Positions 32,511-43,703 are shown, numbered from the stretch's first letter. The stretch: 64,000 nucleotides of DNA from Heloderma charlesbogerti (GCA_026122225.1 JANEZZ010002354.1:310001-374000), one strand, 5' to 3'. Translations and numbers: made by a program. The notes: a model not told the origin generated them from the sequence alone.

Positions 32511-34077
32511 TTGGAAAGGGCAAATTGGTTTAATATTTCACTCCAGGTGGCTTGAGAAATGTTGACATCACTTGAGAATGTCTGGTCTGGTCTAAAGCCA
32601 GAAGGGTTGTTTTTCAAACGTTGTGCTGTACTCGGTCATAATAATTTCTATGACTGAAGCAAATGAAAAATTGGGAAGGAATGATGCAAAAGTAGAAAGA
32701 AATGGTGGACCCTAAGGCCTGTAGCTTCCAGGAAGAGACTCATTAACAGGGAAAAAGTATGTTAATAAACCAGTTCGCAAAGTGCATTTTCTAGGCAATT
32801 ATGCTGTGAAGATGGTTAAAGTAACTTGGCCCTTGCTTGGATGGATGCCTCATCATAACAGTATCTGAAGTGTGCTCTAATGGCCAAGAAATGCTCTACC
32901 TGTCATGTCTTATTGCTTAAATATTTATGCTTGTGTCATATGATTCCAACACTCTATATATCATCAGCATGTTTCACTCACATTAGATATGTCATCACTC
33001 ACCAGGAACAGCTGACACTGAGGATTAAAACACTTTCAAATTTGAAAAAAAACCCTTTCTAAACAAGGAAATGACATGTTTAAAATGGTGTGGCACACAC
33101 TCTGACTCACAAACACAATGTCCTGCATTTGTTTATTTATTAGATTAAGCCAACCCAGGTGTTTCGTTCATCAGTTGTTATATTGTTATTATTTTGCTTC
33201 ACTATTATTGAATACAGTTGGGTAGAATGGGACCCAAATAATCTGTGGAAATGATAAAAAGTCTTTATTTTGACTTACCACATTTCAGCACGAAGTAACT
33301 ATTTAGATCATTCCACAGACTTGATGAAAACTAGCAGTCTCTTGGTATCCAGGAGAAGACAGGACAAACACTTCCAGATTGGCCGAGTCCTCTACAAAAG
33401 ATTACTTTGTAGATTATTATTTCTGTGTTTTAAAAAGCATCCAATGATTTATTGTAGTGTAGATTTAGCTGGGCAGACTTCTGTGCATTGCTCACTCAGC
33501 TGTGGACCCATGCCACAACCTGGACAGGTGTCTGCATAAGGTGGCATCATTACGAGCATCAGACACCTCCTGGAGATCACAAAGCATTCAGATTCACTGC
33601 TTTCAATCTAGTCCCTGGCTATGAAATTATCCCTCTTTTCTGCCTTCCTCTGACATGCGTGTGTGGAGAAAGGGCAGTAGCCCTGAAAGAGGGAGCGGAA
33701 GTTGTTTTGGCTGGAAGGCCACAAGGCCCAGGTGGTACCACCAGCTGCAAGATCTCTAGTTCTTGTTGGCTGCCCCCCAACAGCTCTTAGTCTTTTTCGG
33801 AGTTCTTTCACTGGGGTTGAAGAAGGGGGAGTGGCAGGAAGGGACAGCAGGCACTCGACAGTCTTGTTCATAATCAGCAGCTGTGTCCCAGGTTGGCATT
33901 TCCCTCTGGAACGGTTCCTCAGGAGGTGTTTATGCTGAACAGTTCTCCAGCAATCCTGCTGGACCCAGAGGAGCAAAAATGGCAGTGCATCGGAATATGT
34001 CTTACAATATTTGAACAAATCCAGGCAAAATCATCTGCAGCCCTTGTCCCCATGTGGGTCAACAGAGATTCTCTTAG
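32511..34077. other. Non-coding stretch; one coding-like frame at 33608-34018 (-)
   Basis: Mostly AT-rich. A minus-strand open frame of 136 residues at 33608-34018 has Pro/Arg-rich composition (SLPATPPSSTPVKELRKRLR). It could be part of an old retroelement. I recognise no domain and no partner frame. Confidence 0.25.
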
Positions 34078-34167
34078 GCTGCAGTCTTACACACACTTAC
34101 CTGGCAATAGATCCTTTGGAGCACAATAGAACTTATGTCTGAGTAGACAGGCCTAGGATTGCATTGT
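34078..34167. repeat. Group K palindromic element
   Basis: Starts GGCTGCAGTCTTACACACAC and ends GGCCTAGGATTGCATTG. Same plan as 34823-34913 and 40863-40950. Confidence 0.5.
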
Positions 34168-34716
34168 CGGTCCTTTTAGCGGATGGGCTTCTTTTCAAAG
34201 CTAATAATTGAGATGGGATGCCAGCGAAAGGGCGAATCCTGTTAATTGCAAATCAATGATGCATTACTTGTGCCATCACAATTTACATTCTGCATTTTAT
34301 TATTCTAAAGTGCCGTTTTTAGGTGCTATATGAACAAATGAATAATGACAATAGCAATTATTTTTGTTTGCATCTGCACAGTCCATACTTATTCGCCGTT
34401 CTAATATGAGAGTCTTCCGAACTCATTTCCCCCCTCCCCATTTCTCAACACAATTTGCTGGCAGTGTGTAATATGTGATGCAGGCATTCACTCTGTCATG
34501 GACACACACACATACAAGCTGGTTTGCTTTGCTTCGTAAATGCATGGATGCATAGTATGAATTTTTCCCCATCCCATTCTCATAGACAGTTCCAGGGAAA
34601 CTTTGGTCCCATTCTGAGAACCACTGCTGGGGGTGCAGCCTCATTGGGGCAAATACTTGTAGAGCTTTTAATAAAACGTTAACAAAAATAAGAACTTACT
34701 TTATATGAAGAGCGTG

Positions 34717-34745
34717 CGCACACACACAAACACACACACACACAC
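34717..34745. repeat. (CA)n microsatellite
   Basis: An interrupted CA dinucleotide run, with one AAA break. Confidence 0.9.
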
Positions 34746-34822
34746 TGATAAAATGAAACTGCAATCTTGTGGCTCTCAGAAGAAACTCTAGGCATGATCC
34801 AGCCAACATTAAGCAATTGTAA

Positions 34823-34913
34823 GGCTGCAATCCTAGTGACACTTACTTAGGAGTAAGCCCCATTTAACATAAGGGCCCTGACCTCTGAGTAAACATTCAT
34901 AGGACTGAGCTGC
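34823..34913. repeat. Group K palindromic element
   Basis: Starts GGCTGCAATCCTAGTGACAC, has the inner GGAGTAAGCCCCATTTA, and ends TAGGACTGAGCTGCA, roughly the inverse of its start. Confidence 0.55.
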
Positions 34914-34953
34914 ATGTCTTATGGATTTCAATGGGAGAGTTAGTGCTTAATAG

Positions 34954-35595
34954 TAGGGCTGTGCAGGGACCCCCAGATCCGACTCAGAAGGTGCTTTGCG
35001 GCTTCTGACGCAGGCCCGATCCAGCTTGGGCAGATTCGGGGGGGCCCCGACCTGCCTCAGCCCCAAACCTGAAGTGGGTTCCCCCCTGATGCCCCCATGC
35101 AACCCCCCAGCTCCTTACCTGGGCCGCCTCCTTCTCCTCTGCCGCCTTCTCCATTGCCGCGCCGCCACCTTCTCCATCGTCATTGTCGTCATTGTCTTCT
35201 TCTTCACCGCTGCCATCTGCTGCTGTCTTTGCCTTCGCCGCCACCATCTTGTGAGGCCTGGATGTGTGGCAACTGGTCTTCTTCCTGAAACTTCCAGGAG
35301 GTTGCCATTTTTGAAATGGCGACTCCCTGTAAGACCAGTTGCTGCATGTCCAGGCCTCAGGAGATGGCGGCGGTGGGGCGGTGGAGAAGGTGGTGGCGCC
35401 ATGGTGGCAGTGAGGAGAAGGCGGCTGAGGTAAGGACCTGGAAGCACTGGGGGGGGGGGTCTTCAGTGAGCCCCCGACCTGCTCCGACCCGATTCGTGCC
35501 CCCTCCGCTTCACCTCGGAAGGGGCACGAATTGGACCAAAGCGGCCCACTTCGACTCGGAGTTCGGTCCTCAGGCCGAAGCGGTGCACAGCCCTA
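34954..35595. mobile_element. GC-rich foldback hAT MITE, group D
   Basis: Perfect 12-bp TIRs TAGGGCTGTGCA / TGCACAGCCCTA. Exact duplications CTTAATAG flank it (34946-34953 and 35596-35603). Inverted segments include CCTGGATGTGTGGCAACTGG with CCAGTTGCTGCATGTCCAGG near the centre, so the whole element folds back. Open frames on both strands are Arg/Pro/Ala-rich products of GC-rich DNA and triplet-like repeats, not genes. Confidence 0.88.
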
Positions 35596-35639
35596 CTTAA
35601 TAGTTCTTAAAAGTAGTATTAGGTTGTCTTTCCCTGCCT

Positions 35640-35922
35640 GCAGCCAGGCTGGCCCAAGTTTCCTGAGGCGAAATACAAAATGGTGCTTCCTCCCTTTCCA
35701 TGTACAAAAGCCATATGATTGGCAGTTGAATCTTATTTCCTCACTGACAATGGGACAGCATTCTCCAATACACCTGAGGGCAACAAATTAGCTTAGGGGC
35801 ACAGGGCAGGTTACATGGTACACTCCATTCTGATCTCCAACACCTTGTGGCCACTCCCTGCCTGCCAGCATTTGCCATCGAAGGTGGCTTCCTTACTCTG
35901 TCTAATGGCAGGGCTGGCCCTG
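35640..35922. mobile_element. hAT-like element, group G (inverted copy)
   Basis: Read in reverse it begins CAGGGCCAGCCCTGCCATTA and has the group G AGTAAGGAAG-type segment. Its other end, CAGCCAGGCTGGCCCAAG, faces it. CCCTGCCT (35632-35639) and CCCTGCCC (35923-35930) match at 7 of 8 with a one-base shift, but the flank is itself CCCTG-repetitive. Confidence 0.45.
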
Positions 35923-37731
35923 CCCTGCCCTACCCTGCCCCACATCATATCTGTGAGTGTGTGTGCACTACTCATAAGGCAAATGGAGATGTGAAATGGA
36001 AGGGGGAAGCTGGGTAAAGAGGACATTGTAAATGCTCCATGTTTGATAGAGGGCTGGATCAGATTGATAAAACAACTCCAATGGAGCAAGTTGCTCTAAC
36101 AAAGGCTGGAAGTAAAATGAGGCCTTATGAATCTCAACATCCCTGTGTCCTCTTTTACAGAGGACAGTAATGTATTTGAAGGGTTGCCAGAGGACTGTCC
36201 TCTATTTTAAAGTGACCCCTATTTGAAGAGTTGTCCAGTCCAAGTCTGGTTTAAAGTTAAAGAACCATAAGAACTGCTGGTGTCATCCTTTCTGGTGATG
36301 CATTTCCTCTTTTTTGGGCAATTCATAAGTGACCACCCTACCATCCAGTCAACCTTCCCAAGCCCCACCCCCACCAGAAGACTGTGAAACCTTAAAGGGC
36401 CAACCAACCCCTTGGCCTGAAGGCAAGGACTTCTCCTCTGCTCTGCGGCTTCCAGCCACAGACCTGCTCCCTGCACCACTGGGCAGGCAGGATGGAGTGG
36501 GAGGTACCTGCCTCCTCAGGTGAATCGGGCTTAGAGAAGGAACCTGCAAAGGATCTGGATTGGGTTCCATGGGCTCCTGACCACTAACCTCAGGTTCATT
36601 ATTAGGAACCCAGTCCAGTTCCTCAGCTGATAGTACAGCAGTCCTGGACTTGGCCAGACCATCCTCTTCTAACTCTGACATCGGGGCTCGGGCCATGACA
36701 AATACATCTCCTCCAATCTGGCCTGATGCATGGAGGGGAGCAACGGTTCCTCCATACCCACCTCCTCCATCACTGCCATTTCCACATTGTACACATTGGA
36801 ACAAAACATTTTTATTCAGGGGGCCCTTGGTACATAATCTGATCTGTTGCGCAGGGGTTTTTATTGGTTGTTGCTGTTTATTTCTTTCATTATTGTGTTT
36901 TAAATTTATTTGTTTTTATGCTATGTTTGAATAGAGATTTTGTTTTTAATCTGGATTTTATTATTAGCTGCCTTGAGTGCCATCTGAGGGTGCGGGGAGA
37001 GAAATTAAATAATTAAAAAATAAAATGTTTGCTGCCTACCTGAGTACAATCAATGTGTGTAGACAAACATCACATGGCTGATTTACTGCTTTAATGTAGC
37101 AAATCACAAGGTTTTCTCCTACTCTCATTGAATTATGGGTGCACAGGCAGCATTCGGATGTCCTATCCCAGTGTGTGAAAGCCAGGACAGTAGTCCACGT
37201 GGGTGAGACGTTGTGTGAGCACCACCTTCCCCTCCACACATGGGGCCAGACTGGGGGGGATGTATCTTCTGATCTGACCCAGAAGGGAAGAGGAACAGTT
37301 ATCTTACATTATACTAAGGAAGATGTCTAATATGTAAGACACTTCCATAATGGGTTGTATGCTTCACCAAGGAATTTTTAAAATATTAACTTCAAAATGT
37401 ACATTGACCTTTAACTGAGAAATCGCAGGTAATAGATGTCAGAAATGCAGCAGAAGTTCAAAGTTCAATGCATGCTGGCACCGTTGTGAGATCAAGTTCC
37501 CAAATAAATCATATGGCAACCTGATAGCTCTGGTTAAACAGGGAATTCAGGAGATGTCATTAACCCACACCAATAGGTAAACATCGAGGGCATGGAAAAA
37601 GAAATAAAATTCAAGGTCAGGCACAGCACCAAGGCTATTCTCCAATGTGGTGGACTAGAGTGGTGGTGAGGATGGGGGAGAGGTTTTAACCCCATGAGAT
37701 AAAACACAAGCAGATGTATCTTTTCTAGGAC
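35923..37731. other. Mixed non-coding; possible LTR piece at 36349-36804 and LINE tail at 36850-37023
   Basis: On the minus strand, a 151-residue frame at 36349-36804 encodes acidic then Pro-rich sequence (MSELEEDGL, LSPIHLRRQ). The DNA reads TGTCATGGCCCGAGCC from about 36701 downward, which looks like an LTR start, but no matching end was found. At 36850-37023 (+), ATTATTAGCTGCCTTGAGTG, then an AATTAAATAATT tail, resembles an L2-type 3' end. The rest is unassigned. Confidence 0.3.
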
Positions 37732-37815
37732 CAGTTCCAGGCTTGTGGGGACCCTGGGGAAAGTGCCCTCTGGTAGGAGCCCTGCTTCATCAGTCCACCA
37801 CTGTGGACTTATCTG

Positions 37816-38563
37816 CACTGGAGGCTGGTGGCCCTGATGTCAGTGGGGCAGTAAATCCGTGCCTGGATTCAGTCAGAACCAGTCAGAACTCTAAAGGAGC
37901 TATCCAGTGTCAGTGGGGCGGTGAATCTGCTCCGGGTTTCAGTCAGAACCAGTCAGAACTCTAAAGGAGCTATCCAATGTCAGTGGGGAGGTGAATCCAC
38001 TATGGGTTTCAGTTAGAACCAGTCAGAACCCTAAAGGAGCTATCCAATGTCAGTGAGATGGTGAATCTGCTCCGGGTTTCAGTCAGAACCAGTCAGAACC
38101 CTAAAGGAGCTATCCAATGTCAGTGAGATGGTGAATCTGCTCCGGGTTTCAGTCAGAACCAGTCAGAACCCTAAAGGAGCTATCCAATGTCAGTGAGATG
38201 GTGAATCTGCTCTGCGTTTCAGTCAGAACCAGTCAGAACTCTAAAGGAGCTATCCAATGTCAGTAGGGAGGTGAATCCACTATGGGTTTCAGTTAGAACC
38301 AGTCATAACCCTAAAGGAGCTATCCAATGTCAGTGGGGCGGTGACTCCACAATGGGTTTCAGTCAGAACCAGTCAGAACCCTAAGGGAGCTATCCAGTGT
38401 CAGTGGGGGGGTGAATCTGCTCTGGGTTTCAGTCAGAACCAGTCAGAACTATAAGGGAGCTATCCAGCATCTTGGATAGCTCCTTTAGAGTTCTGACTAG
38501 TTCCGACTGAAACCCGGAGTGGATTCACCATCCCACCGGCATCGGAGCCACCAGCCTCCACTG
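37816..38563. mobile_element. Group C foldback MITE with an internal satellite array
   Basis: It starts CACTGGAGGCTGGTGGCCCT and ends GGAGCCACCAGCCTCCACTG, the inverse, as in 2120-2254. Between them are nine 70-bp direct repeats and then one unit-like segment in reverse (TTGGATAGCTCCTTTAGAGT at about 38472). A simple group C element has one arm pair and no array, so the extra length comes from amplification of one arm. Confidence 0.75.
37837..38470 (+). repeat. 70-bp tandem repeat, nine copies
   Basis: The word CTAAAGGAGC, or a one-base variant, starts at 37891, 37961, 38031, 38101, 38171, 38241, 38311, 38381 and 38451, exactly 70 bp apart each time. Each unit also holds TTTCAGTCAGAACCAGTCAG. 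Units alternate between variants with GTGAATCTGCTC and with GTGAATCCACTA-like segments. No spacers are present, so it is not CRISPR-like. Confidence 0.95.
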
Positions 38564-38956
38564 CTACCTGGCATCAAGCAGCAGCAGCTCTCCAGGCAGT
38601 ATTTGAAAGAGTGCTGGCAACTGTCTTTAGTTGCCACATAAATTTCCCACAATGCTCTGGAGCAACGCTATATCGGATACATGGTTGAAAATGTAAATGA
38701 TGGCTAGATCCAGCTGCCTAAAGCTGTTCAAAATACCCAGCTGATATATATTATTTAAACAGGGGCCCCAGTGTGGGCATCAGCAGTGTACCCTGCTGTG
38801 GGCCCAGCAGCTGCCCAAGGATGCCAGGTGCTGGCGCTGTCCCTGATCTTTTCCCCAGTGTGGTAAAAACTGCTGGGGAGGGGCAGTTCTCACTGTGAAA
38901 CTGGAGTGAAGGAAAAGTGTTAAGGAGCCCTCCTCCTGCTGCTCCCAGGAAACCCT

Positions 38957-39094
38957 CCTCCAAGTAGCTTTTCTTAACCTGGTCCCCTCCGATGACAACT
39001 CCTGGCATTCCTGACCATCGGCTATACTGGTCAGGGCTGATGGGAGCTGAAGCCCAAAAGATCTGGAAGACACCAGGTTGGAGAAGACTGGTAT
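38957..39094. mobile_element. Group I foldback MITE
   Basis: It contains TTAACCTGGTCCCCTCC, a core with ACTGGTCAGGGCTGATGGGA, and the right arm ACACCAGGTTGGAGAAGACT. Duplications are not visible. Confidence 0.5.
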
Positions 39095-39129
39095 AAAGCA
39101 AAAGCTAAGCAAAGCAAGACAAGACAAGA

Positions 39130-39990
39130 GCTTCTAAAAAGAATAATAGGTTTACACATAATGTGTAGTTCCGCTCTTTCTCCAGGTTCAACAGTTCTTG
39201 TTTTACAACTCTGCACACAAAGCATGGGAGAAGTGGCCTCTAACAAGATCCATTCCAATCTCACACTCATTCCCGCCCCTCCCCTCCATATGATGCTCCA
39301 ATCTGCACCGATATTGAACAGTTGTAAAGAAGGATTAAGTCTCTCTTCGCGAGGGAAAGCCCTCGTCTTCGGCAGCCGCAGCGTAGCATGAATAAAATGT
39401 GTGAAGAAAAAGAAAGAGTGTGACATTTGCGAGATCCAGAAGCTTGTGACAGGCAGCCACTCAGAGATCTAAACACATGTATTATGACAAAATCGCAAAC
39501 TGCTGGCTTGGCACTTGATTTGCGAACAGGCGGGGAAGGTGATAGCGCGTCGAAAGTCAGAGAAGGGATCAATATTGAATAAATCAAAACAAATATGTGA
39601 AAGGTTCTGAGAACGCTATGAAAAATTAAATACTGGGGAACGGGAGGCAAGTGGTTCTCAAATTACTGTGATAGCAGTACGGTCGTTGCAGCAGTCGGAA
39701 GCATGGTGGGTGGGGGCTCCTGTGCCTAGGACTCAAGCCAAGGGAGTATTTTTGGATGAGAATATTCAGCAATCACCCAAGGAGCCTCTATTTAAATACG
39801 AGGGCCTGGATGGCCTTTACAAAGAAAGAAAACTGCCACTGCTCTAGCGTGCAGATGGAGAAACTGAGGACTCCGGAATGAAGGGCTGAAGGGAAGGGAG
39901 GTGTTGTTGTGCCAGGACTGAAGGGCTCGAAAATGAAGGAATGAAAGACACGGGGACATTGTAAATCTTTTGCGCGAGCTGGACAAATCA
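39130..39990. other. Repeat-free stretch with retained CpGs
   Basis: No repeat family was recognised here. CpG dinucleotides are more frequent than in nearby sequence (CTTCGCGAGGG, GGCAGCCGCAGCG, ATAGCGCGTCG). A short stem, CGAGGG-AAAG-CCCTCG, lies near 39349-39364. Minus-strand frames at 39031-39426 and 39267-39650 lack domains. It could be a conserved regulatory region. Confidence 0.3.
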
Positions 39991-40195
39991 CGGTCCAGTT
40001 ACAGTCTTGGGGTTTCTAGGCCCATGGCTTGATATTAGAGGATGAAAAAGGATGTCCTTGATATTAAAGGCCATATTTGAGATAGTATTTCAGAGCTCCA
40101 TCCATCTAGTCCATAACACACACAGTCATGTGCTGATTTTTCTTTTCTTTTTTGCTGTTGTGGAGCTTCAGTACAGGTGGACAAGGAAGAACTTA

Positions 40196-40420
40196 AGAAC
40201 AGAAGAAGAGCCCTGCTGGATCAGACCGAGGGTCCATCTAGTCCAGCATTCTGTTCACACAGTGGCCAACCAGCTGTCGATCAGGAAACCACAAGCAGGA
40301 CACGAGTGCAACAGCACCCTCCCACCCATGTTCCCCAGCAACTGTTGTACATAGGCTCATTGCCTCTGGTACTGGAAGTAGCACATAGCCATCAGGACTA
40401 GTAGCCATTGAACCCCACTA
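40196..40420 (-). mobile_element. CR1-like LINE 3' end
   Basis: The plus strand starts AAGAACAGAAGAAGAGCCCT, then GCTGGATCAGACCGAGGGTC, the reverse of the 19330-19657 3' end. It continues through the 3' UTR to about TAGTAGCCATTGAACCCC. Confidence 0.65.
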
Positions 40421-40423
40421 GGG

Positions 40424-40524
40424 TTCAGCACCTTGGATAGCTCCTTTAGGGTTCTGACTGGTTCTGACTGAAACCCAGAGTGGATGCATAGCCCCACTGA
40501 CATCGGAGCCACCAGCCTCCACTG
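40424..40524. mobile_element. Group C MITE, one-arm fragment
   Basis: It holds CTTGGATAGCTCCTTTAGGG and ends GAGCCACCAGCCTCCACTG, matching the right-hand part of 37816-38563. The left TIR is missing. Confidence 0.6.
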
Positions 40525-41312
40525 ATAGGCAGCCAGTGCAGTTCCCTCAGCAAAGGATCTAATATATCTGATTTTTCAGTTATATTAGATCATAAGACTG
40601 TAACTTTAGAAAATATTACCTGCAGTGAACCAATTAATCTTGCATCTTTTCAAGCTCCCAGCTCTAATTTGTTTTCCTCCTGTTTCCTTCCTTCTTTGCT
40701 ATATAACAGGTTGAATTGAGGGATGTATCTTTAATGAAGCAAATATCAGCAGACCAAGCAGAATGTATGGATTTTCTTTACCCTTAAGTAAGCATTTATA
40801 TTAGGAACATGAGTACAGACATTCTTAGGATGATTATTCTGTATTTTGTGGTATAATTTTACTTGCTCCTATGTACACATACTTGGGAGTAAGCCCCATT
40901 GAACTCAATGAGGTTTACTTATGAGTAGACATGTACAGGATTCCATTGCCCGAAGTTTATTTTTGTAGGCTTATAAATGAAAGAATTTGCAGACATGCAT
41001 AACAATAATGCTTTGTCAAAATTTGATATTTTGCCATGGTAGGCTTTATAGAAGGCCGGTTATGAGTTAAATCCAGGATTCAGTGGATTAAGTTCAAATA
41101 AAAGCTACTACAAGGTCTGTTCTGAAAGATTTCTTACTTAATCTTATAAGCAATCAATGATATCTAAATATATTGGGGATGCAGCTTCCAGTCTGGAAGT
41201 CATGGGAGGTGAAAAGTTATACCTGGACACATCTGCTACCAGTTACTATTATTATTATTATTCTCTTCATGAAAAAAATGTTTAATCAGCAACATAGGAA
41301 ACTAAATTCATA
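40525..41312. other. Non-coding, with a group K copy at 40863-40950
   Basis: The group K copy holds TCCTATGTACACATACTTGG, GGAGTAAGCCCCATTGAAC and GAGTAGACATGTACAGGATT. An ATT run lies at about 41249-41263. Nothing else was recognised. Confidence 0.5.
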
Positions 41313-41320
41313 GGGTAAAG

Positions 41321-41456
41321 AAATCTTCCCCAATCTGGCACCTTCTAAATGTTTTGGACTACAACTCCCATCACTCCTGAGCATTGGCCATACTGACTGG
41401 GGCTGATGGGAGTTGTTGTCCAAACTATCTGGAGGGTACCAGGTTTGGGAACACTG
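41321..41456. mobile_element. Group I foldback hAT MITE, complete
   Basis: 136 bp. Flanks GGGTAAAG (41313-41320) and GGATAAAG (41457-41464) match at 7 of 8. Ends AAATCTTCCCCAATCTGG and GGTTTGGGAACACTG are inverted, and the core pair TTGGACTACAACTCCCATCA / GATGGGAGTTGTTGTCCAA makes a long hairpin. Confidence 0.75.
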
Positions 41457-41537
41457 GGATAAAGAGAGTGACTATCAGACCATTAGAGCCAAATAATTGT
41501 AGATGGGACATTTGAAGTCCAATAATATTTCCCTTGG

Positions 41538-41720
41538 CAAAAGGAGAAGGGGATGGCAGAGGATAAGATGGCTACATAGCATCACTGATGCAATGAATAT
41601 GGACTTGAGCACGCTCCGGGAGAGAGCGCAGGACAGGAAGGCCTGGCGTGCTATGGTCCATGGGGTCACGAAGGGTCAGACACGACTGAATGACTGAACA
41701 ACAACAACAACAACAACAAC
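41538..41720 (+). mobile_element. Short RTE-BovB 3' fragment with exact duplication
   Basis: About 183 bp, bracketed by ATTTCCCTTGG at 41527-41537 and 41721-41731. It ends in a run of eight ACA-type units. It encodes the BovB C-terminus in frame: GKRRRGWQRIRWLHSITDAM, then DRKAWRAMVHGVTKGQTRLND. The wording differs from the copy at 18489-19287, so it represents another BovB lineage. It is a severely 5'-truncated insertion. Confidence 0.8.
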
Positions 41721-41731
41721 ATTTCCCTTGG

Positions 41732-42455
41732 GGTAACTCAGCTCTGCCTGCCTGCAATATTTAGGGTTTATCAGGAATTCCTGGGAAGCTGGGTAGCGGG
41801 AGCTCCCTCTCTTGCTTCCTTCTTCACAGGCCTGCTTCCAGATCTCCCAGAGCAGTCAAGGGGTCTATAGACTGAACTATCTGTAGACTGAACTATTGCA
41901 CTGGGGCTTCAGTACAACAGTTTGGTCTACACCAGCATTCCTCAACTGTGCCCTCCAGGGACTACAACTCCCATAATTCCTAGGCCGTGTGGAACACACA
42001 ATTTTGTCCTCCAACAGAAAGGAACTGCTGCTGCTGCCCTTGCCAGCACAGTCCATCCATCATCTGCCAACTGAGGTGACTGCTCCACTCTGCTTAATGG
42101 TGGCTGGCTGGCCCTGTCCGGTCAGCTAATTTATCTTCTGTAGGCAGCAGACCGACATCAGCCCTGAGGAACATGGCCCCCACAAAATCCTAACACCCAG
42201 CACATTCCACCCATGCTTTCACCAGGCTCTACAGGAGCCCTCTTTAAGTGTTATGCCTCTCACGCAATGCGAGGAGCATGGGGGTGAGTGCGCTAGCTCC
42301 ACAACCCCCCCTGTCTATCCCTGTTGCTCCATGTGTTGGGAAGCCAAATGTCTTCAATGGGGAATCTTCGGACCTCACTGATGCTCTCCACATAATATAG
42401 AACCCTGATCTTCTGGGGTTCTAAATTGCAGACGGAGCCCCCACTAGCAGAGAAG

Positions 42456-42497
<42 letters not shown>

Positions 42498-43457
42498 CTC
42501 TGTTGGATACTGCCCTATGGTCTGGTTTGTATGGACTTATCTTTGGGCATTGTGGCAGGGATTGAAACTGATTCCCAGGGGATTAAGAGAACATCAAAGG
42601 AGAAATAGGCAGTATTGCAGTATCAGACATAAGGGAATGTCTCTGCATGGCAGGCAAATGTGGCTCTCAGCAACCACAGCTTGAATTTCACACGTGTTGA
42701 CTTTTCATAAAAAGCTCAGCTTCTAGATTCGTCAAGGAAAGATACGTGTAAAATGTATTGCTTATACATTCCACATGAATTTTATCTCTATTCAGATGAT
42801 CAAGTCCCATTTCCTCCCGCCCACCCCCACTTATGTCTGTGTTTCTTAGCATTGGTATTGGGCCTTGTGGTAGATCACACAGTGATGTAAACAAGAATCA
42901 TCGATCTATGCTGGCTCCTTCTGTACTAAACAAACTAACAACACAAGTGTTTGTCAGATGGTGACAGAGACAGTCAGTAGGGACAGAACACTCTCTTTTA
43001 TTTCACATTTCTGAAGGGATTTTTTCAAAAACAGGGAGCCCAAAACCAAGTCAGCAGGAATAAGGTGCTGCAATACTTGAATATTCTCCATTCACTTGGC
43101 ACGTCTCTTCACCCTCTTTTCTCACTATGCAGCGCTCTTAAGACAAATAATTTCCATTTCATGCAGATCTTATAAGGCCCGTTTGTCTTTCTGACCCTCC
43201 CCACCAAGCTTTTCTGTAAGACTTGAGTGTAGTAGACACAAAGGATTAATTTCTGAAGTGTTAATTTTCCACCCTTGTTCCATGATCTGGAGCACAGAAT
43301 GCCGGCTGCACCAAATAATGATCTGACTTAGTATGTATTGCTCATTGCCCTCTCTAAGGAGCCCGGCACCTGGGATTCCAGGTGAAATGACAGTGCAGAT
43401 GTGATGTTTGAGTGAGCTTCCTCACTCACATCTCATTCTCTTGTAGTGCAATCCTAT
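41732..43457. other. Non-coding; microsatellite and a group I fragment
   Basis: (TG)n lies at 42459-42492. At 41932-42000, ACACCAGCATTCCTCAACTG and GGGACTACAACTCCCATAA look like half a group I element. 42040-42115 resembles an inverted group G end. No gene. Confidence 0.4.
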
Positions 43458-43640
43458 GTATGTTCCAGGGCTGATGTCAAGGCTCGGCATGGTTGGGCAC
43501 CTGCTGAGGGCCCACACCTAAGTAGGGGCCCACTGGCAAGAATCCCCTGCACTTGTTCCACCTCTTCATCCTTGTTACCAGCTTGTTCACCTGCTTCTTC
43601 TGCTAGCCCAGACAGCGGTGGTGGTGAGAAGGACGAGTAC

Positions 43641-43703
43641 ATGGGGGTTGGACTCGATGGCCTTGCAGGCCCCTTCCAACTCTACTATTCTATGATTCTA
43701 TGA
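43641..43703 (+). mobile_element. CR1 3' tail nested in group E
   Basis: About 60 bp of CR1 3' end, finishing in the ATTCTATG repeat. GACGAGTA and GAGCAGTA on its sides may be a worn duplication. Confidence 0.65.

Larger units (their letters stand above)
37732..38839. mobile_element. Group L element interrupted by a group C element
   Basis: Left part 37732-37815 starts CAGTTCCAGGCTTGTGGGG. The right part ends ATGCCAGGTGCTGGCGCTG at 38839. Both match sequence at 1568-1840. The group C element 37816-38563 lies between. Outer flanks share only four of eight bases, so the class is inferred from the CAG...CTG ends. Confidence 0.4.

Noticed and set aside
34984..35447. Acidic or Arg-rich frames on both strands
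   Set aside because: They fall inside the group D foldback element; mirror-image frames reflect its inverted repeats and triplet-like runs.
37837..38470. CRISPR-like array
   Set aside because: Units are contiguous 70-bp direct repeats without unique spacers, in a vertebrate genome, and lie between transposon TIRs.
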